Origin: Sediminispirochaeta bajacaliforniensis DSM 16054
GTDB taxonomy: Bacteria; Spirochaetota; Spirochaetia; DSM-16054; Sediminispirochaetaceae
DNA: 64,000 nt
Assembly (NCBI RefSeq): GCF_000378205.1
Contig: NZ_KB899428.1
Coordinates: 1-64,000, forward strand
Direction: 5' to 3'
This document shows, piece by piece, positions 47,918 to 58,012 of this stretch; the stretch's first letter is position 1; every line of letters begins with the position of its first letter. The notes below the pieces were generated by a model. That model was not told the origin of the DNA. It made no database searches and saw only the letters and a list, made by a program, of their open reading frames with translations. Position numbers and translations under genes: made by a program.

Positions 47918-49312
47918 GTGAAAACACGCTATGTACTGCTATTCCTTTCTCTTATCTTTGTTTCATGCTCTGCCTCCTTCGATAGGGATTTTGAAGCGGC
48001 GATGGGGCGGGAATCGGGCCCTGAGGTACTAAATGCCCTTCTTGCCCTTGACCAAAGTTACCCCGAAACATTGAAAGTTAAGGTAAACATCGGTGCGCTC
48101 TACCTTTTATTGGGACAGCACGAGCGGGCGGCCGTCTATCTTGAACAGGGCAAGAAGCTCGACCGCTGGTATGGAAATAAAAAAACCCGTTACCTCTTGT
48201 ACGCAAATCTTGCCGAATTGTACTATGCCCAGGCCTCCTACCAGCAAGCGATAGATGCCGGCAGCAAGGCCCAGGAGCTTGATGAGAGCGATTCGGTGGG
48301 GGCCGCGTTTGTCCGGGCCAAGGCGCTTGCCGCTTTAGAAGAGTATGAACAGGCCCTCACTGCCTTCGATAGCGCTATTGAAAGCCATCCCGACTTGATG
48401 AATAAAACGGACCATGAGATCCTCATAAGCACGCTTATCAAGACGGAAAGCTATGAACGACTTATTATCGAGATCGGTACCTATGCGGCGACCTTCGGCT
48501 ATAGCCCCGGCCTCGGGCTCCATGAGTCCATGGCGTATCAGCGCCTCGGCCGGGTCGAGGAGTCTCTTTTTGCCGCCTTTAAGGAACTTGAGTACCGAAG
48601 GTTCTATGGCATCGTGAGTGAAGAAGAGCTCTCCTCAAGTCTGGATGCTATGTCGACGGCACTATCCGCTTCTGATCTTGAAACCGATGAGGGAAAACAG
48701 CTGATCGAGGCTTTCCATTCCTATCTTGCGGGGGATTACGGCAAGGCCTACGAGGTGTTCCGTTTGACGAAAGCCGATACGAGCTTTGCCACATATCTTG
48801 TGTTGGCCACCTTACTGGAATCCGGCGAGGAGATACAAGAGAACTTCTCCACTTACGCCGATCTCGAGCAATACTTTTCCGATCTTCCCGGCTACTATTA
48901 CCATGCATGGCGGGCATTGGAGCGTTTACCCTCCACCAGCTTCGCTAACGTACAGCCGCTTTTGGAAAAAACAATTCAGCTTGCACCGGCGACCGGCTTT
49001 GCACGGGAGGCGCGGATTCAGCTTGGACGATTGGTGGGAATAGAAGGGCCTGAGGCCGCTTTGGTCCTTACCAAGGAAGAGAGCAATATCCTCTTTTCCC
49101 GGGCCCTGTCCACCGGAGACTCCTCCTATCTTGTACCCCTCATCAAGCTGCAGGAGACAAATGAAAATATCTATCAGCTTCATGCCTATCTTCGATTGAC
49201 CGAGGCGCTCAAATACGAAGGATTTCGTCGTTTTTGTTCTGCTCAGCAGCCGCAGCTTGGTCCCCTTGCTACAGAGCGCATGGCAAGCCTTCTCATCGTC
49301 TATGGGAAGTAG
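47918..49312 (+). CDS. TPR-repeat lipoprotein
   Basis: 464 residues from GTG at 47918, placed 7 bases after AAGGAG; the frame opens earlier at 47900 but without a ribosome site. The lipobox is LIFVSC, with Cys near residue 17. The remainder is helical and TPR-like, for example GALYLLLGQHERAAVYLEQGKKL, AELYYAQASYQQAIDAGSKAQEL, AKALAALEEYEQALTAFDSAI, then less regular helices up to a C-terminal segment. It is anchored in a membrane facing the periplasm and probably acts as a scaffold. It is a single gene whose last 20 bases overlap the end of the convergent RND pump gene. Confidence 0.85.
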   Translation: MKTRYVLLFLSLIFVSCSASFDRDFEAAMGRESGPEVLNALLALDQSYPETLKVKVNIGALYLLLGQHERAAVYLEQGKKLDRWYGNKKTRYLLYANLAELYYAQASYQQAIDAGSKAQELDESDSVGAAFVRAKALAALEEYEQALTAFDSAIESHPDLMNKTDHEILISTLIKTESYERLIIEIGTYAATFGYSPGLGLHESMAYQRLGRVEESLFAAFKELEYRRFYGIVSEEELSSSLDAMSTALSASDLETDEGKQLIEAFHSYLAGDYGKAYEVFRLTKADTSFATYLVLATLLESGEEIQENFSTYADLEQYFSDLPGYYYHAWRALERLPSTSFANVQPLLEKTIQLAPATGFAREARIQLGRLVGIEGPEAALVLTKEESNILFSRALSTGDSSYLVPLIKLQETNENIYQLHAYLRLTEALKYEGFRRFCSAQQPQLGPLATERMASLLIVYGK

Positions 49313-52145
49313 GCCTGTGAGAAATGGGGAAGAGGGCGAAAAACGAAAGATAGAGAAACAGCATTGATGCACCGACACCGAGGGCGATGGTGAGGGAAAA
49401 GGAGGCCAATATGGCCTGACTTTGGTTCCCTTTGAAAAGGAGTGGAATGATTCCCGCAATGGTTGTCAGGCTGCTGATGATGATCGACGGTGATTTTTTT
49501 CTCAGTGCCAGACCGATAGTACGGCCGTTTTTTTCTATTCCCTTGAGTTCGTTGAGCACCAGAACGCCGTTATTAACGGCAATCCCACCTACGAGAATCA
49601 GACCGATCAGGGCTGCACTGTCGACAGCCCTGTGGCTAAGGAAAAAATAGATGAGGGGCAGTGAAAAGGAGAGGGGAATTTGCAACATGCACAAGAGTGT
49701 GCTGGTGATCTTTTCAAAATGGAACATGAGTACGATGAAGACACAGGCTGTCGACAGTACGAGGACCAGGATGAGTTGTTGCTGCTGCCGTGCCGTTTCA
49801 AGATAGTAGGGGGCAACATATGAGCGATAGCCGGTGGGGTAGTCGCTTGCATCGGAGAGCAGTCTGAGATGTTCTATCGCATCTTTTATTGCATCCCGGG
49901 GAACCGACACCGACATGGTTGCGCTTCGTTCCCTTCCGAAATGATAGATGTTTCCCGTCTCCTGCCGTTTATCAAGCGTAGCGATACTATCGACTCTTGT
50001 GTAGTTTCCGTTTCCAAGGGGGACCGTCATCGAAAGTAACTGCTTGGTGGAGTATCCTCCCGCCTGCGAGGCAAAGAAACGGATATCGGCATATCCCTGA
50101 GGCAAAAGCGGCGTATACCATTTTCCCGTCACAGGGCCGGAAAGGGAGCTGAAGAGGTAATTGTAGATCGAAATCGGCAGGGTCGAGGAAAGGGTAAGGT
50201 AATCACTGTCGAAGCTTAGATAGTTTGTCGGCAGGACCTCTTTATAGTGAAAAACAATATCGTCATACCCAAGTTCCGCCTGGATCCTTCTGGCAAGATC
50301 TGCGTTTATGGCCTTCAGACGTTCCGTCTCCGGGCCCGTGGTGATAATCGACAGGCTTTGATCCTCATCACCCTTCTCGGGAAAATAGAGGAAAGCCTCT
50401 GGTATGGCCCGTGTAACGTTCTGTATGGCCGACCGTACGGAATAGTGATCACCGCCGGGGACAAGGTGTATGCTTGCCTCGACACGTTCCGGTTTGAGGG
50501 TTGCACTGAAAAATTTCACCCCTGCTATCGAGGAAATCCGTGATAGTGGGCCGGATGCCCTGCTTTGTACCATATCGAGGTTCACCCCCGGGGGAAATTC
50601 GAGATAAAAGCGAAAGCTTTCCTGTTCCGCCGGATCTGATTCTTGTATCTGCATACCCGCGGCCAGATAAAAAACGGCCAGGCAGATAAGCGGCAGAGCG
50701 ATGATAACGGGGAGACGAATCCTGCTGATTATGGCATGGCCCTTCATAGGGGAGCTCTTTTCCTCAATCTTCACCTGTTTTCCCTTATCGCCCTCCATCG
50801 AAGCCAGGAGATCGGGAAGAATGAAAAAAACGTAGAGCATTGAGGCCGTGATCATCATCGAAATGGACAGGGCAATTCCCGCATAGGCCGTTTGCAGGCT
50901 ATGCGGGGCGAAAATCAGCGGGAGAAAGACCGATATGGTCGATATCCCGGAGACAAGAATGGAATAACGGCTGTAATGGGACTCATCTTCCACAAAAACG
51001 ACTCCCGCATCTATTACCATACCCGTTCCTACGGCAAGGCCCGATAGGGTCATGATGTCCAGGGAAAAGCCGAAAACCTTCAGCCCCGCGATGGTGATGA
51101 CCAGGGAAAAAGGGATATTGAGACAGATAAGTAAGGCTGGGGCCGCTCTTTTAAGAATCAACATGGTCAAAAGGGATACGGCCAAGATGCCTATCCCTAT
51201 GTTGATTGCCACCTGCCTGAGCGCCGACTCGATATGTGCCCCATGATCATAGACGATGGTGGCATTGGGAATCGCTTTCGACGCCTCCCGAAGTCCTGCA
51301 CAGAGCCGGACGCTGTTCGCATCACCGGCCTTGGATACCGAGACGAGAATAGATGCCTTACCGTTGAAAAGGGCAAGGGATTTACGCGGAGTCTGATCAA
51401 GGCTGATATCGGCGACATCACCCATCCTGAGGTTTCTGCCGACTGGGAGTTGCGCTATATCCGAAATGGACCTCACCCTGCTGTCGACGATTGCCGGCAG
51501 ATGATTTGCGACGTTCCATGAGCGAATTAAATTCCAGGATCCGAGGGCATTGTTCAGATCGGAAAGGGTAAGCCCGCAATGGGCCAGCAGCCACGGAGAA
51601 AAGCGTATTTGTACCTCTTTTTGCGGGGCCCCACCGATCTCGACCCTTCCCGTTCCCTCAACGTTTTCGAATCGGGTACGTAGTTCCTCTTCGGAGATAT
51701 CCTGGTCGTAGTCGACTGCGAGAATAAAAACAGGCCTGGACTTCATGTCGCTTTTCAGAAGCACCGGACGTTGTACTCCCTCGGGCAGGCTTGCGTAAAG
51801 CCTTTCTGTGACATCCCTGACCAGAAGGTAGGAACGGTCAAGTTGAGCGGTATCATGGAAAAAAATCGTGATTGTCGCCGATTCTTGTTCGCAGACGGAA
51901 CTGATCCGTTTTATTCCCGGGATGGACTGAAGTTCGTTTTCAAGGGGAGATGTTATGAGCCTCTCGATCTGCTCCTGGAAGACGCCCTTATACTCAATTT
52001 GTACGGATATTGCCTTCATACCGGTTTCGGGGAGATACCCCAGGTCGATTGATCTTGAAAAGATCAGACTAAGCAGCATGAGCGTAATCAAAAGAAAGAG
52101 TTTTCGTTTCGGATGTAGGCTTTTGGGGCTATTATCGGCTTCCAT
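49293..52145 (-). CDS. RND-family efflux permease, second pump of the operon
   Basis: 950 residues, shorter than the usual 1030. Twelve membrane helices in the two-halves layout (one helix near 18-35, then a long periplasmic loop). Helix 4 reads GLAVGTGMVIDAGVVFVED, with a single Asp where AcrB has two, and helix 10 reads VGGIAVNNGVLVLNEL, with Asn instead of the AcrB Lys, as in HAE-type pumps outside proteobacteria. The first periplasmic loop is short. Such permeases use the proton gradient to expel drugs, lipids or signals through a TolC channel. It overlaps the other pump by 14 bases; a heteromeric pump (as in MdtBC) or division of substrates is possible. It is the last gene of the eight-gene operon. 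Confidence 0.92.
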   Translation of the reverse strand: MEADNSPKSLHPKRKLFLLITLMLLSLIFSRSIDLGYLPETGMKAISVQIEYKGVFQEQIERLITSPLENELQSIPGIKRISSVCEQESATITIFFHDTAQLDRSYLLVRDVTERLYASLPEGVQRPVLLKSDMKSRPVFILAVDYDQDISEEELRTRFENVEGTGRVEIGGAPQKEVQIRFSPWLLAHCGLTLSDLNNALGSWNLIRSWNVANHLPAIVDSRVRSISDIAQLPVGRNLRMGDVADISLDQTPRKSLALFNGKASILVSVSKAGDANSVRLCAGLREASKAIPNATIVYDHGAHIESALRQVAINIGIGILAVSLLTMLILKRAAPALLICLNIPFSLVITIAGLKVFGFSLDIMTLSGLAVGTGMVIDAGVVFVEDESHYSRYSILVSGISTISVFLPLIFAPHSLQTAYAGIALSISMMITASMLYVFFILPDLLASMEGDKGKQVKIEEKSSPMKGHAIISRIRLPVIIALPLICLAVFYLAAGMQIQESDPAEQESFRFYLEFPPGVNLDMVQSRASGPLSRISSIAGVKFFSATLKPERVEASIHLVPGGDHYSVRSAIQNVTRAIPEAFLYFPEKGDEDQSLSIITTGPETERLKAINADLARRIQAELGYDDIVFHYKEVLPTNYLSFDSDYLTLSSTLPISIYNYLFSSLSGPVTGKWYTPLLPQGYADIRFFASQAGGYSTKQLLSMTVPLGNGNYTRVDSIATLDKRQETGNIYHFGRERSATMSVSVPRDAIKDAIEHLRLLSDASDYPTGYRSYVAPYYLETARQQQQLILVLVLSTACVFIVLMFHFEKITSTLLCMLQIPLSFSLPLIYFFLSHRAVDSAALIGLILVGGIAVNNGVLVLNELKGIEKNGRTIGLALRKKSPSIIISSLTTIAGIIPLLFKGNQSQAILASFSLTIALGVGASMLFLYLSFFALFPISHRPTSHRR

Positions 52146-55116
52146 GTTTTGTTACGTAATCAAGGGCGGGAAAGATCAACAGCGAAAGAACCGTTCCTAT
52201 AAGCAGTCCTCCGATTACGGAAGTTGCGGTATGGGCCTGCAGGGTCGCTTCGGGAGAGCCGTTGAGCATGAGGGGCAACAGGGCGGTCACGGTTGTCGCC
52301 GTGGTGAGAAAGACCGGTCGTAAACGCCCTCCGGCCATGCGTACCAGCTCTTCCTTATTCCTGCTATGGAGAAAAGAGGCCTTGAGGATGATCGTCGTAT
52401 TGATGGCGGTCCCAAAAAGAATCAGTATTCCTATCCCCGAATTGATATTCAGACTCCTTCCCGTTACGGTAAGAAAGAGAAAACTGCCGCATGCCGAGAG
52501 GGGGAGCACGATCATAAGCAACAAGGGCGCAGAAAATGATTCGAACTGTGCTCCGAGGAAAAGGTACATAAGGACCAAGGCGATTGCGAAGGTTCCGATA
52601 ATGGCCCGCATACTCTCGGCAAAGCTGCTTTGATCTAAACGTTCCCGTTTTATCCCCATTGTGGAGGATCGTCCTGTCAGCACTGCATTGTTGCCTTCCT
52701 TTACGAATAAAAGAATGCTTGGCACTCGGTTATAGCGGTACAGATCGCGCTGCTTCGGCAGACGCTCGAAACGCACCATGTTTCCGAGCTTGACAAAGCC
52801 ATTCTGTGTCTGTAACGGTATCGCCTCGACTTGCCTCCTGGATAACCTGTCATATCCCGCTATCTGTACGCGGATATCGATCTCCTCATCCCGAAGCGTT
52901 ATGGTGCCGACGAGTGAACCTTCGACAAGGCCCTTCAATGTCCCGGCAATTGCAGAGGGGGTGATGCCCGAATTTCTGCAAGCCAATTGGTCGGGAACCA
53001 GACGCAGTTCGGTGTAGCCCCCGGATTCTTCCAGACGAGGATCCGATTCCGGGGCCTCTTGCAGCAACTGGGACCGATAGGCCCGGGCCTCTTGCAGCAC
53101 GTTTTCCCTTTCCCTGCCTGAAAATCTCAGGCGAATCTCCTTCCCTTTGGAAAGCAGACGCGAGATAGGATCCGAACTGTCGGGCCAGGAGAGTTTTCCG
53201 ACTGAAAGTATTGCTGCCTCCCGTTCTATGTGTGCTTTGAGCATCGCTTCCCTTTTGTAGGTTCGCGGCGCATAAAAGAAAGTGAAGAATATGTCGTTCA
53301 AAGAAGATTCTTTTTTTGCCCGTTCGAGAGGGTTATCCGCCTCGTATCCGGTATATGCATACCCGCCGCTGATTCCTTCGGCCTCTCCTGTCGCTTGTAA
53401 AAATCTCTCTGCCGTATCCTCCACCTCATCAAAGGGGGTATCGGCCGGAAGCGACAGGGAGAGTTGAAGCCTTCCTTCCGGGACAGAGGGCATCGTTTCT
53501 TTCGGCAGCACTGTAGCCAGACCGAAAAGGGCGGCAAAGCTGATGATGATCAGAAGGATTATCATGAAGGGTCTTGCTATGAGGGCGTGCAGGAGCTTTC
53601 CGTATACGCTTTCCGCACGGTCAAAGATTTTTTTTGAGGATGATTCTTTTGTCTTCGGGGAAATCAGCACATAAAGGGCCGGTGTCAGGCTCATTGAAAC
53701 CAGAAACGAGAAGATAAGAAGAAGCGAGATCGTGATCGCCAGTTCCCGAAAAAGTATACCGATGATGCCAGGTACAAAAACAATCGGCAAAAAAACGAGG
53801 AGGGTCGTCATAGTTGAACCAAATGTAGAAGAACCCATTTCGAGGACCCCCTCGGCAATAGCGGCATGATCGCGCCGACCCTGGATCCTTTCAAGTACAA
53901 CAATACTGTTGTCCACGATCATACCGATACCGATGGCGATTCCCGTGAGTGACATCACATTCAGTGAAAGGCCGAAAAGATACTGGAAAAAGAAAATGGG
54001 AATGATTGCCGCAGGTAAGGATGATAAGAGTATCACGGCCGAAGAGATCGACCGTAGAAAAATCACCATGACGAGAAAGGCCGCAGCACTGCCAAGTATC
54101 AGCGAAATGGCAAGCTCCCTGAAGGCCGACCGAATTCTCTCCGCACCATCTTCGAGAAAAATAATTTCGATATCGTTTGCATAGTTCCTGCGAATATCCG
54201 TAAGTTCCCGGCGTAAGGTCCTCGATGCATTCAGGGTCCCTTCTTCCGGACTCGGCCAAAGAAAGGCACCTACGCAGGGCTCGCCATTATAGGAAAAAAA
54301 GGAGGTCCGCTCTGCGTGGCCCAGCCGCACCTCGGCTATCTCTCCTAATGAGAGAAAGCTTCTGCTTTCGACCGGAACCGCTATGCGCTGTAAGGCAGAA
54401 AGATCGACGGTATCGGTGCTTGCCTTGATCAGGTGTTCTTTCCCCCCCTCGTTTACTTTGCCGATGGGCAGTTCAAAGACCGATGATGCAAGCAGCGAAG
54501 GAACCTCGTTTAGCGCAAGCCCTGCTGCCGTACAGGTGTCGGGATCGAGCAGGACCTTAACCTCAGGGGAGGTAATACCACGCAGGCGTACCGTGGCAAT
54601 GCCCTCGACCTGCATGAGGCGCGTTTTCAGGTCGTATCGTATGGTCCTGTCGAGCTCCTGGATCGAAGTACCCTCTTTGGGGCGCAAAACTAAAATGAAT
54701 GGTGCCTCGTTTTCTCCACGCTCGGTGAATACCAGGGGTTTTTCGATACCATGGGGAAGGTAGGGATATGCCGAATCGATCTTTTCCCGCACCTCAAGGG
54801 CCGCTTTGTAGCTATCGGTTCCCCAGGAAAATCTCAGCAGGATGGAACTGATCCCCTGGCGGCTGAGGGACTCGAGCTCCTTGACTCCCGATACCCCGGA
54901 AAGGACATTCTCAAGGGGAACGGTGACCTGCCGCTCTATCTCCTCTGCCGAGATATTTTCGAATTCGCAGACAACTCTTACCTCAGGGAAAAGAATCGTC
55001 GGCAGATACTCGCCCTTAAGGCGGGGAAAGGAGACGACTCCGAAGAGTATCAGGGCGAGATAGAGCATGAGGGTCGACAGGGGGTGATCGAGGAACCAAC
55101 GCAAAAACGATTTCAC
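52132..55116 (-). CDS. RND-family efflux permease, first pump of the operon
   Basis: 994 residues from a GTG at 55116 whose GTGA overlaps the stop of the Ig-like lipoprotein gene; an open frame extends to 55206 within that gene. N-terminal helix LYLALILFGVVSFPRLKGEYLP is followed by a beta-rich periplasmic half with FPEVRVVCEFENISAEEIERQV. Helix 4 reads GIAIGIGMIVDNSIVVLERI near residue 390, with Asp-Asn in place of the AcrB Asp-Asp, and helix 10 reads GILILFGTAINTTIIL. These variants are common in HAE-type pumps of Firmicutes and spirochaetes. It overlaps the second pump gene by 14 bases. It is the likely partner of the MFP and TolC proteins encoded upstream. Confidence 0.94.
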   Translation of the reverse strand: MKSFLRWFLDHPLSTLMLYLALILFGVVSFPRLKGEYLPTILFPEVRVVCEFENISAEEIERQVTVPLENVLSGVSGVKELESLSRQGISSILLRFSWGTDSYKAALEVREKIDSAYPYLPHGIEKPLVFTERGENEAPFILVLRPKEGTSIQELDRTIRYDLKTRLMQVEGIATVRLRGITSPEVKVLLDPDTCTAAGLALNEVPSLLASSVFELPIGKVNEGGKEHLIKASTDTVDLSALQRIAVPVESRSFLSLGEIAEVRLGHAERTSFFSYNGEPCVGAFLWPSPEEGTLNASRTLRRELTDIRRNYANDIEIIFLEDGAERIRSAFRELAISLILGSAAAFLVMVIFLRSISSAVILLSSLPAAIIPIFFFQYLFGLSLNVMSLTGIAIGIGMIVDNSIVVLERIQGRRDHAAIAEGVLEMGSSTFGSTMTTLLVFLPIVFVPGIIGILFRELAITISLLLIFSFLVSMSLTPALYVLISPKTKESSSKKIFDRAESVYGKLLHALIARPFMIILLIIISFAALFGLATVLPKETMPSVPEGRLQLSLSLPADTPFDEVEDTAERFLQATGEAEGISGGYAYTGYEADNPLERAKKESSLNDIFFTFFYAPRTYKREAMLKAHIEREAAILSVGKLSWPDSSDPISRLLSKGKEIRLRFSGRERENVLQEARAYRSQLLQEAPESDPRLEESGGYTELRLVPDQLACRNSGITPSAIAGTLKGLVEGSLVGTITLRDEEIDIRVQIAGYDRLSRRQVEAIPLQTQNGFVKLGNMVRFERLPKQRDLYRYNRVPSILLFVKEGNNAVLTGRSSTMGIKRERLDQSSFAESMRAIIGTFAIALVLMYLFLGAQFESFSAPLLLMIVLPLSACGSFLFLTVTGRSLNINSGIGILILFGTAINTTIILKASFLHSRNKEELVRMAGGRLRPVFLTTATTVTALLPLMLNGSPEATLQAHTATSVIGGLLIGTVLSLLIFPALDYVTKHGSR

Positions 55117-56531
55117 GGCGGCAGCACCTGCAAGGTAAGAAGGTAGTCGTTTTCCAGATAGTTGTCGTAGCTGTCGCAGAGGGAAGCTTCTATCCTGATT
55201 GTACAAATCGACGAGATGCCGGAAGCCATCTCAATAGAAGCGTCGACGTGAACGACCGACTCTGTAGCTCCGACATCTATGCTGTAGGAGGTGAAATCGA
55301 GGGATTGAAAGGCGGAAGAGGAGAGCGAGAATGCATCCATAAAAGATGAGGTATCGACGACCGCCCCCTGGGCATGGTGCAGGTAGAGATCGAAACGGGC
55401 ACGGTCGCTATCGCTGATGGTAAGCGTATCGTTGAGGTGCAATTCTGCCGGTGCGGGACTTGCCGTATCATTGATGAAGATGATCTTTGAAAGGCTTAAG
55501 GGGAGGCTGTGGGGGCCGTCGACGAGAAAACGATAGGTTGAATCGATGATGTTCAACTCATAGAGTTTGCCGTATTCCAGCACTTCGTCGAAGATGATAT
55601 GAAGAGTCGTATTATCAGAATTCCACGTATCATCATATGATATTGAAGGATTAACCGTGATGATATCCCGCTTTTCATCCTCGGGGACCGCTGCGCTGAA
55701 GGTAACGAGAAGCTCATCCGCTTTTTCAATTCCCGTTGTATAGGCCGTATCTGCTATATCGTGAAGGAAAAATCCTCCGCTGATATCCTCAACCGATGAA
55801 ATTTCATAGCTTCCCTTATCCCCGGCGGTAAAGCGAAAGGATGTTTCTTTTGTCATTTGATTTCCCGCCAGATCTCGGACTCCCCTTAACATCTGTACCT
55901 CGTACTCTTCTCCCGTTTCATAGGGAACCAGGGGCGTAAAGGTTGCGCTTCGCCCGTCCGGGGACCATGCTATGGTTCCCATGACTTCCGGCGTGATGGA
56001 GAAGTTGTCGATAAAACTGATTTCATCGATTCCTTCGCTGAATTCGATAAGAATAGTCGCATAGGGATCGGAAACAAGATCGCCTGCCCGGGGACTTGTT
56101 CCTGTTATAAAGGGAGGATCGATTTCCTCTCCGGTAAAAAACTGATGATTGACCTCATGCAGCAGGGAATTGCCGTAATCATCCTCCGCCTCGGTGGTGA
56201 CGGTGACGGTATAGACATGGTTGGAGGTAATGCCGAGATAGGGAGTAAAGATGAGCCTGTCGGAAGCCCAGCTGAAGCTTCCCTCCAGTTGCTGATCATC
56301 CTGGGAGAATATGCAGGCAGCCTCGGTTTGGGGCCGGTCCATGGACGAGGAGAACCAGATGCTTATCTCCTGTACATCGGCAGGATCGGCATAGCCTTCC
56401 GCCGGTGTTATAGAGCGCACCTCAGGGGCATCCATATGAAGGTAGTCGTCGATCATATGGCAGCCCGGGATAAGCAATAGAACGAGCACTGCAATGATAC
56501 GTGCGGAAACCGGAAACGAGATGGCTTTCAT
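55113..56531 (-). CDS. Lipoprotein with bacterial Ig-like (SbsA/Big_5) domains, second copy
   Basis: 472 residues. Signal peptide with lipobox LLIPGC (Cys near 24). Then at least three Ig-like domains of the SbsA/Big_5 kind: AEGYADPADVQEISIWFSSSMD to RLIFTPYLGI, then SPRAGDLVSDPYATILIEFSEGID to ATFTPLVPYETG, and a more divergent third from about 260. The pattern of a strand ending in FS..M/G and a later FTP..L is diagnostic. These domains are usually adhesive or structural parts of surface proteins. Here the gene sits between the adaptor and the pump, overlapping both neighbours by 4 bases. An accessory role in the efflux assembly or a separate surface role are both possible. Confidence 0.85.
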   Translation of the reverse strand: MKAISFPVSARIIAVLVLLLIPGCHMIDDYLHMDAPEVRSITPAEGYADPADVQEISIWFSSSMDRPQTEAACIFSQDDQQLEGSFSWASDRLIFTPYLGITSNHVYTVTVTTEAEDDYGNSLLHEVNHQFFTGEEIDPPFITGTSPRAGDLVSDPYATILIEFSEGIDEISFIDNFSITPEVMGTIAWSPDGRSATFTPLVPYETGEEYEVQMLRGVRDLAGNQMTKETSFRFTAGDKGSYEISSVEDISGGFFLHDIADTAYTTGIEKADELLVTFSAAVPEDEKRDIITVNPSISYDDTWNSDNTTLHIIFDEVLEYGKLYELNIIDSTYRFLVDGPHSLPLSLSKIIFINDTASPAPAELHLNDTLTISDSDRARFDLYLHHAQGAVVDTSSFMDAFSLSSSAFQSLDFTSYSIDVGATESVVHVDASIEMASGISSICTIRIEASLCDSYDNYLENDYLLTLQVLPP

Positions 56532-58012
56532 GGCTTTGGCACCACCAGAAGCTGTTCGATGCTTTGCGAAAGGAAACTCCCTTCGTTATTGGCTATTCCC
56601 GATGATCCACCGGCAATAGTCATGAGATAGTAGTGTTCGCCGCTACTGGAAGAGCGGAAATTGGTATAGGTGGCGGTGAGGGTGTAATCATCCTGCCAGG
56701 AGTATGCAGCGGGAGAGGGACTGCCGGATGAGGAGAAAATTTCGGCTATGGATATCTTTTCCTGCACGGCCGCTTTTTCTTCCACCTGAGCAAAGGGGCG
56801 GGAAAAGCGGAAGCGGAAGGTATAGTCGAATGGAGAAGGCTCGGAGCTCCCGATACTCTGGGCCTGGCTGCTTGAGTATGAAGTGAGGCTGAAGGAGTTA
56901 CCAGGGGCCACCCCCTCTATGGCCGAGAGTTCGAGAAGGGGAATATTGGGAGTAAATGTTTTCTTGACATCGATCCCCATGGGAATCTGATGTTCGTCTG
57001 TGACCTCCGCCTCTATTTCCAGCAGATATTCCTGGCCCATGGTGTATCCCTGTTCGGGAATGAAAACCAAGGCGTTGCGATCGGGATACTCTGCGGAAGG
57101 ATCAGCGATCCAGAATGTGGTTCCGGGGCAATTGGGGGAGATGGAAAAACCCTCTTCCACCGAATCCTGGTCCATGGTCTCGGAAAATCCTATCCTGATT
57201 GCATCGTGGTAACGAAGGTCGTTGAGATCTTCGCTGAGAACGGCAAAAGGGCTGGCAGCTGTCCAACTATTTTCTGCAACACTTACATAGAGAATGGTGG
57301 GGGCATCGTCGTCATCGTCGACAAAAAAGCTGAACTGGCTCTCCGCCGGATAGGGTACCCCCCTGCTGTCTGTAAGATCTTCATCGATGGTGATGTGATA
57401 CAGGGTGAGGTTTTCCCATTCATCCTCGGGAAAGATCAGAAGCAGCGTATCTTCCTCTTGCCAGCTATGCTGATACGCTATGGAGGGACTGATGTCCAGC
57501 CCCTCGGCCACACTTGTATCATCCATTGGGACGGAAAAACGAAAGGAAAGCTGGCTTTCTCCCGAAATAGTCGATCCGGGTGCAGGAATAATCTCTGTGA
57601 TTGCAGGGACAGATCCCTCCTCTGCGGCATAAAAAAAGACAATCGTCTTACTGACCGTATATGTCCTTCCCTTATCATCCAGGAACTTTCCTGAAAAAAC
57701 GAGACTGTAGCGCCTGCCCGGAATAAAACCTTCGTCTGGAAGAAATGAGACGTTTCTTTTTTCCCAGCTATATCGCCCCTCGAGTTTTCCCTCAAAATCG
57801 GAGACGGAGAATATATCCTCAACGCTGTACCTGTCTACCCCGAAATCAAAGGAAATGGTGGGGAACCGCCCCTCGGGAAGCAGGTCGTATGAACCTGAGG
57901 GAAAGTATTCGATCTCATCATAATCGGGGAAAAAAAAGAGGTTGCAGGCCAACAGACCTCCCGACAGATAGATCAATAAGCAGACCGGTAATAGGTGCCG
58001 GAGCCTCTTCAT
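56528..58012 (-). CDS. Lipoprotein with bacterial Ig-like (SbsA/Big_5) domains, first copy
   Basis: 494 residues with lipobox GGLLAC (Cys near 23). Repeats of the SbsA/Big_5 type recur: PAPGSTISGESQLSFRFSVPMD to LLLIFPEDEWENL, and DLRYHDAIRIGFSETMDQDSVEEGFSISP to NALVFIPEQGYTMG, with a less typical N-terminal domain and a serine-rich C-terminal one (FSRPFAQVEEKAAVQ). It is clearly a paralogue of the next gene in domain type, but the two are not close copies, so the duplication is old. It overlaps the MFP gene by 4 bases and the second copy by 4 bases. Surface display or spanning of the periplasm are suggested by a lipid anchor and rigid Ig repeats. Confidence 0.85.
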   Translation of the reverse strand: MKRLRHLLPVCLLIYLSGGLLACNLFFFPDYDEIEYFPSGSYDLLPEGRFPTISFDFGVDRYSVEDIFSVSDFEGKLEGRYSWEKRNVSFLPDEGFIPGRRYSLVFSGKFLDDKGRTYTVSKTIVFFYAAEEGSVPAITEIIPAPGSTISGESQLSFRFSVPMDDTSVAEGLDISPSIAYQHSWQEEDTLLLIFPEDEWENLTLYHITIDEDLTDSRGVPYPAESQFSFFVDDDDDAPTILYVSVAENSWTAASPFAVLSEDLNDLRYHDAIRIGFSETMDQDSVEEGFSISPNCPGTTFWIADPSAEYPDRNALVFIPEQGYTMGQEYLLEIEAEVTDEHQIPMGIDVKKTFTPNIPLLELSAIEGVAPGNSFSLTSYSSSQAQSIGSSEPSPFDYTFRFRFSRPFAQVEEKAAVQEKISIAEIFSSSGSPSPAAYSWQDDYTLTATYTNFRSSSSGEHYYLMTIAGGSSGIANNEGSFLSQSIEQLLVVPKP

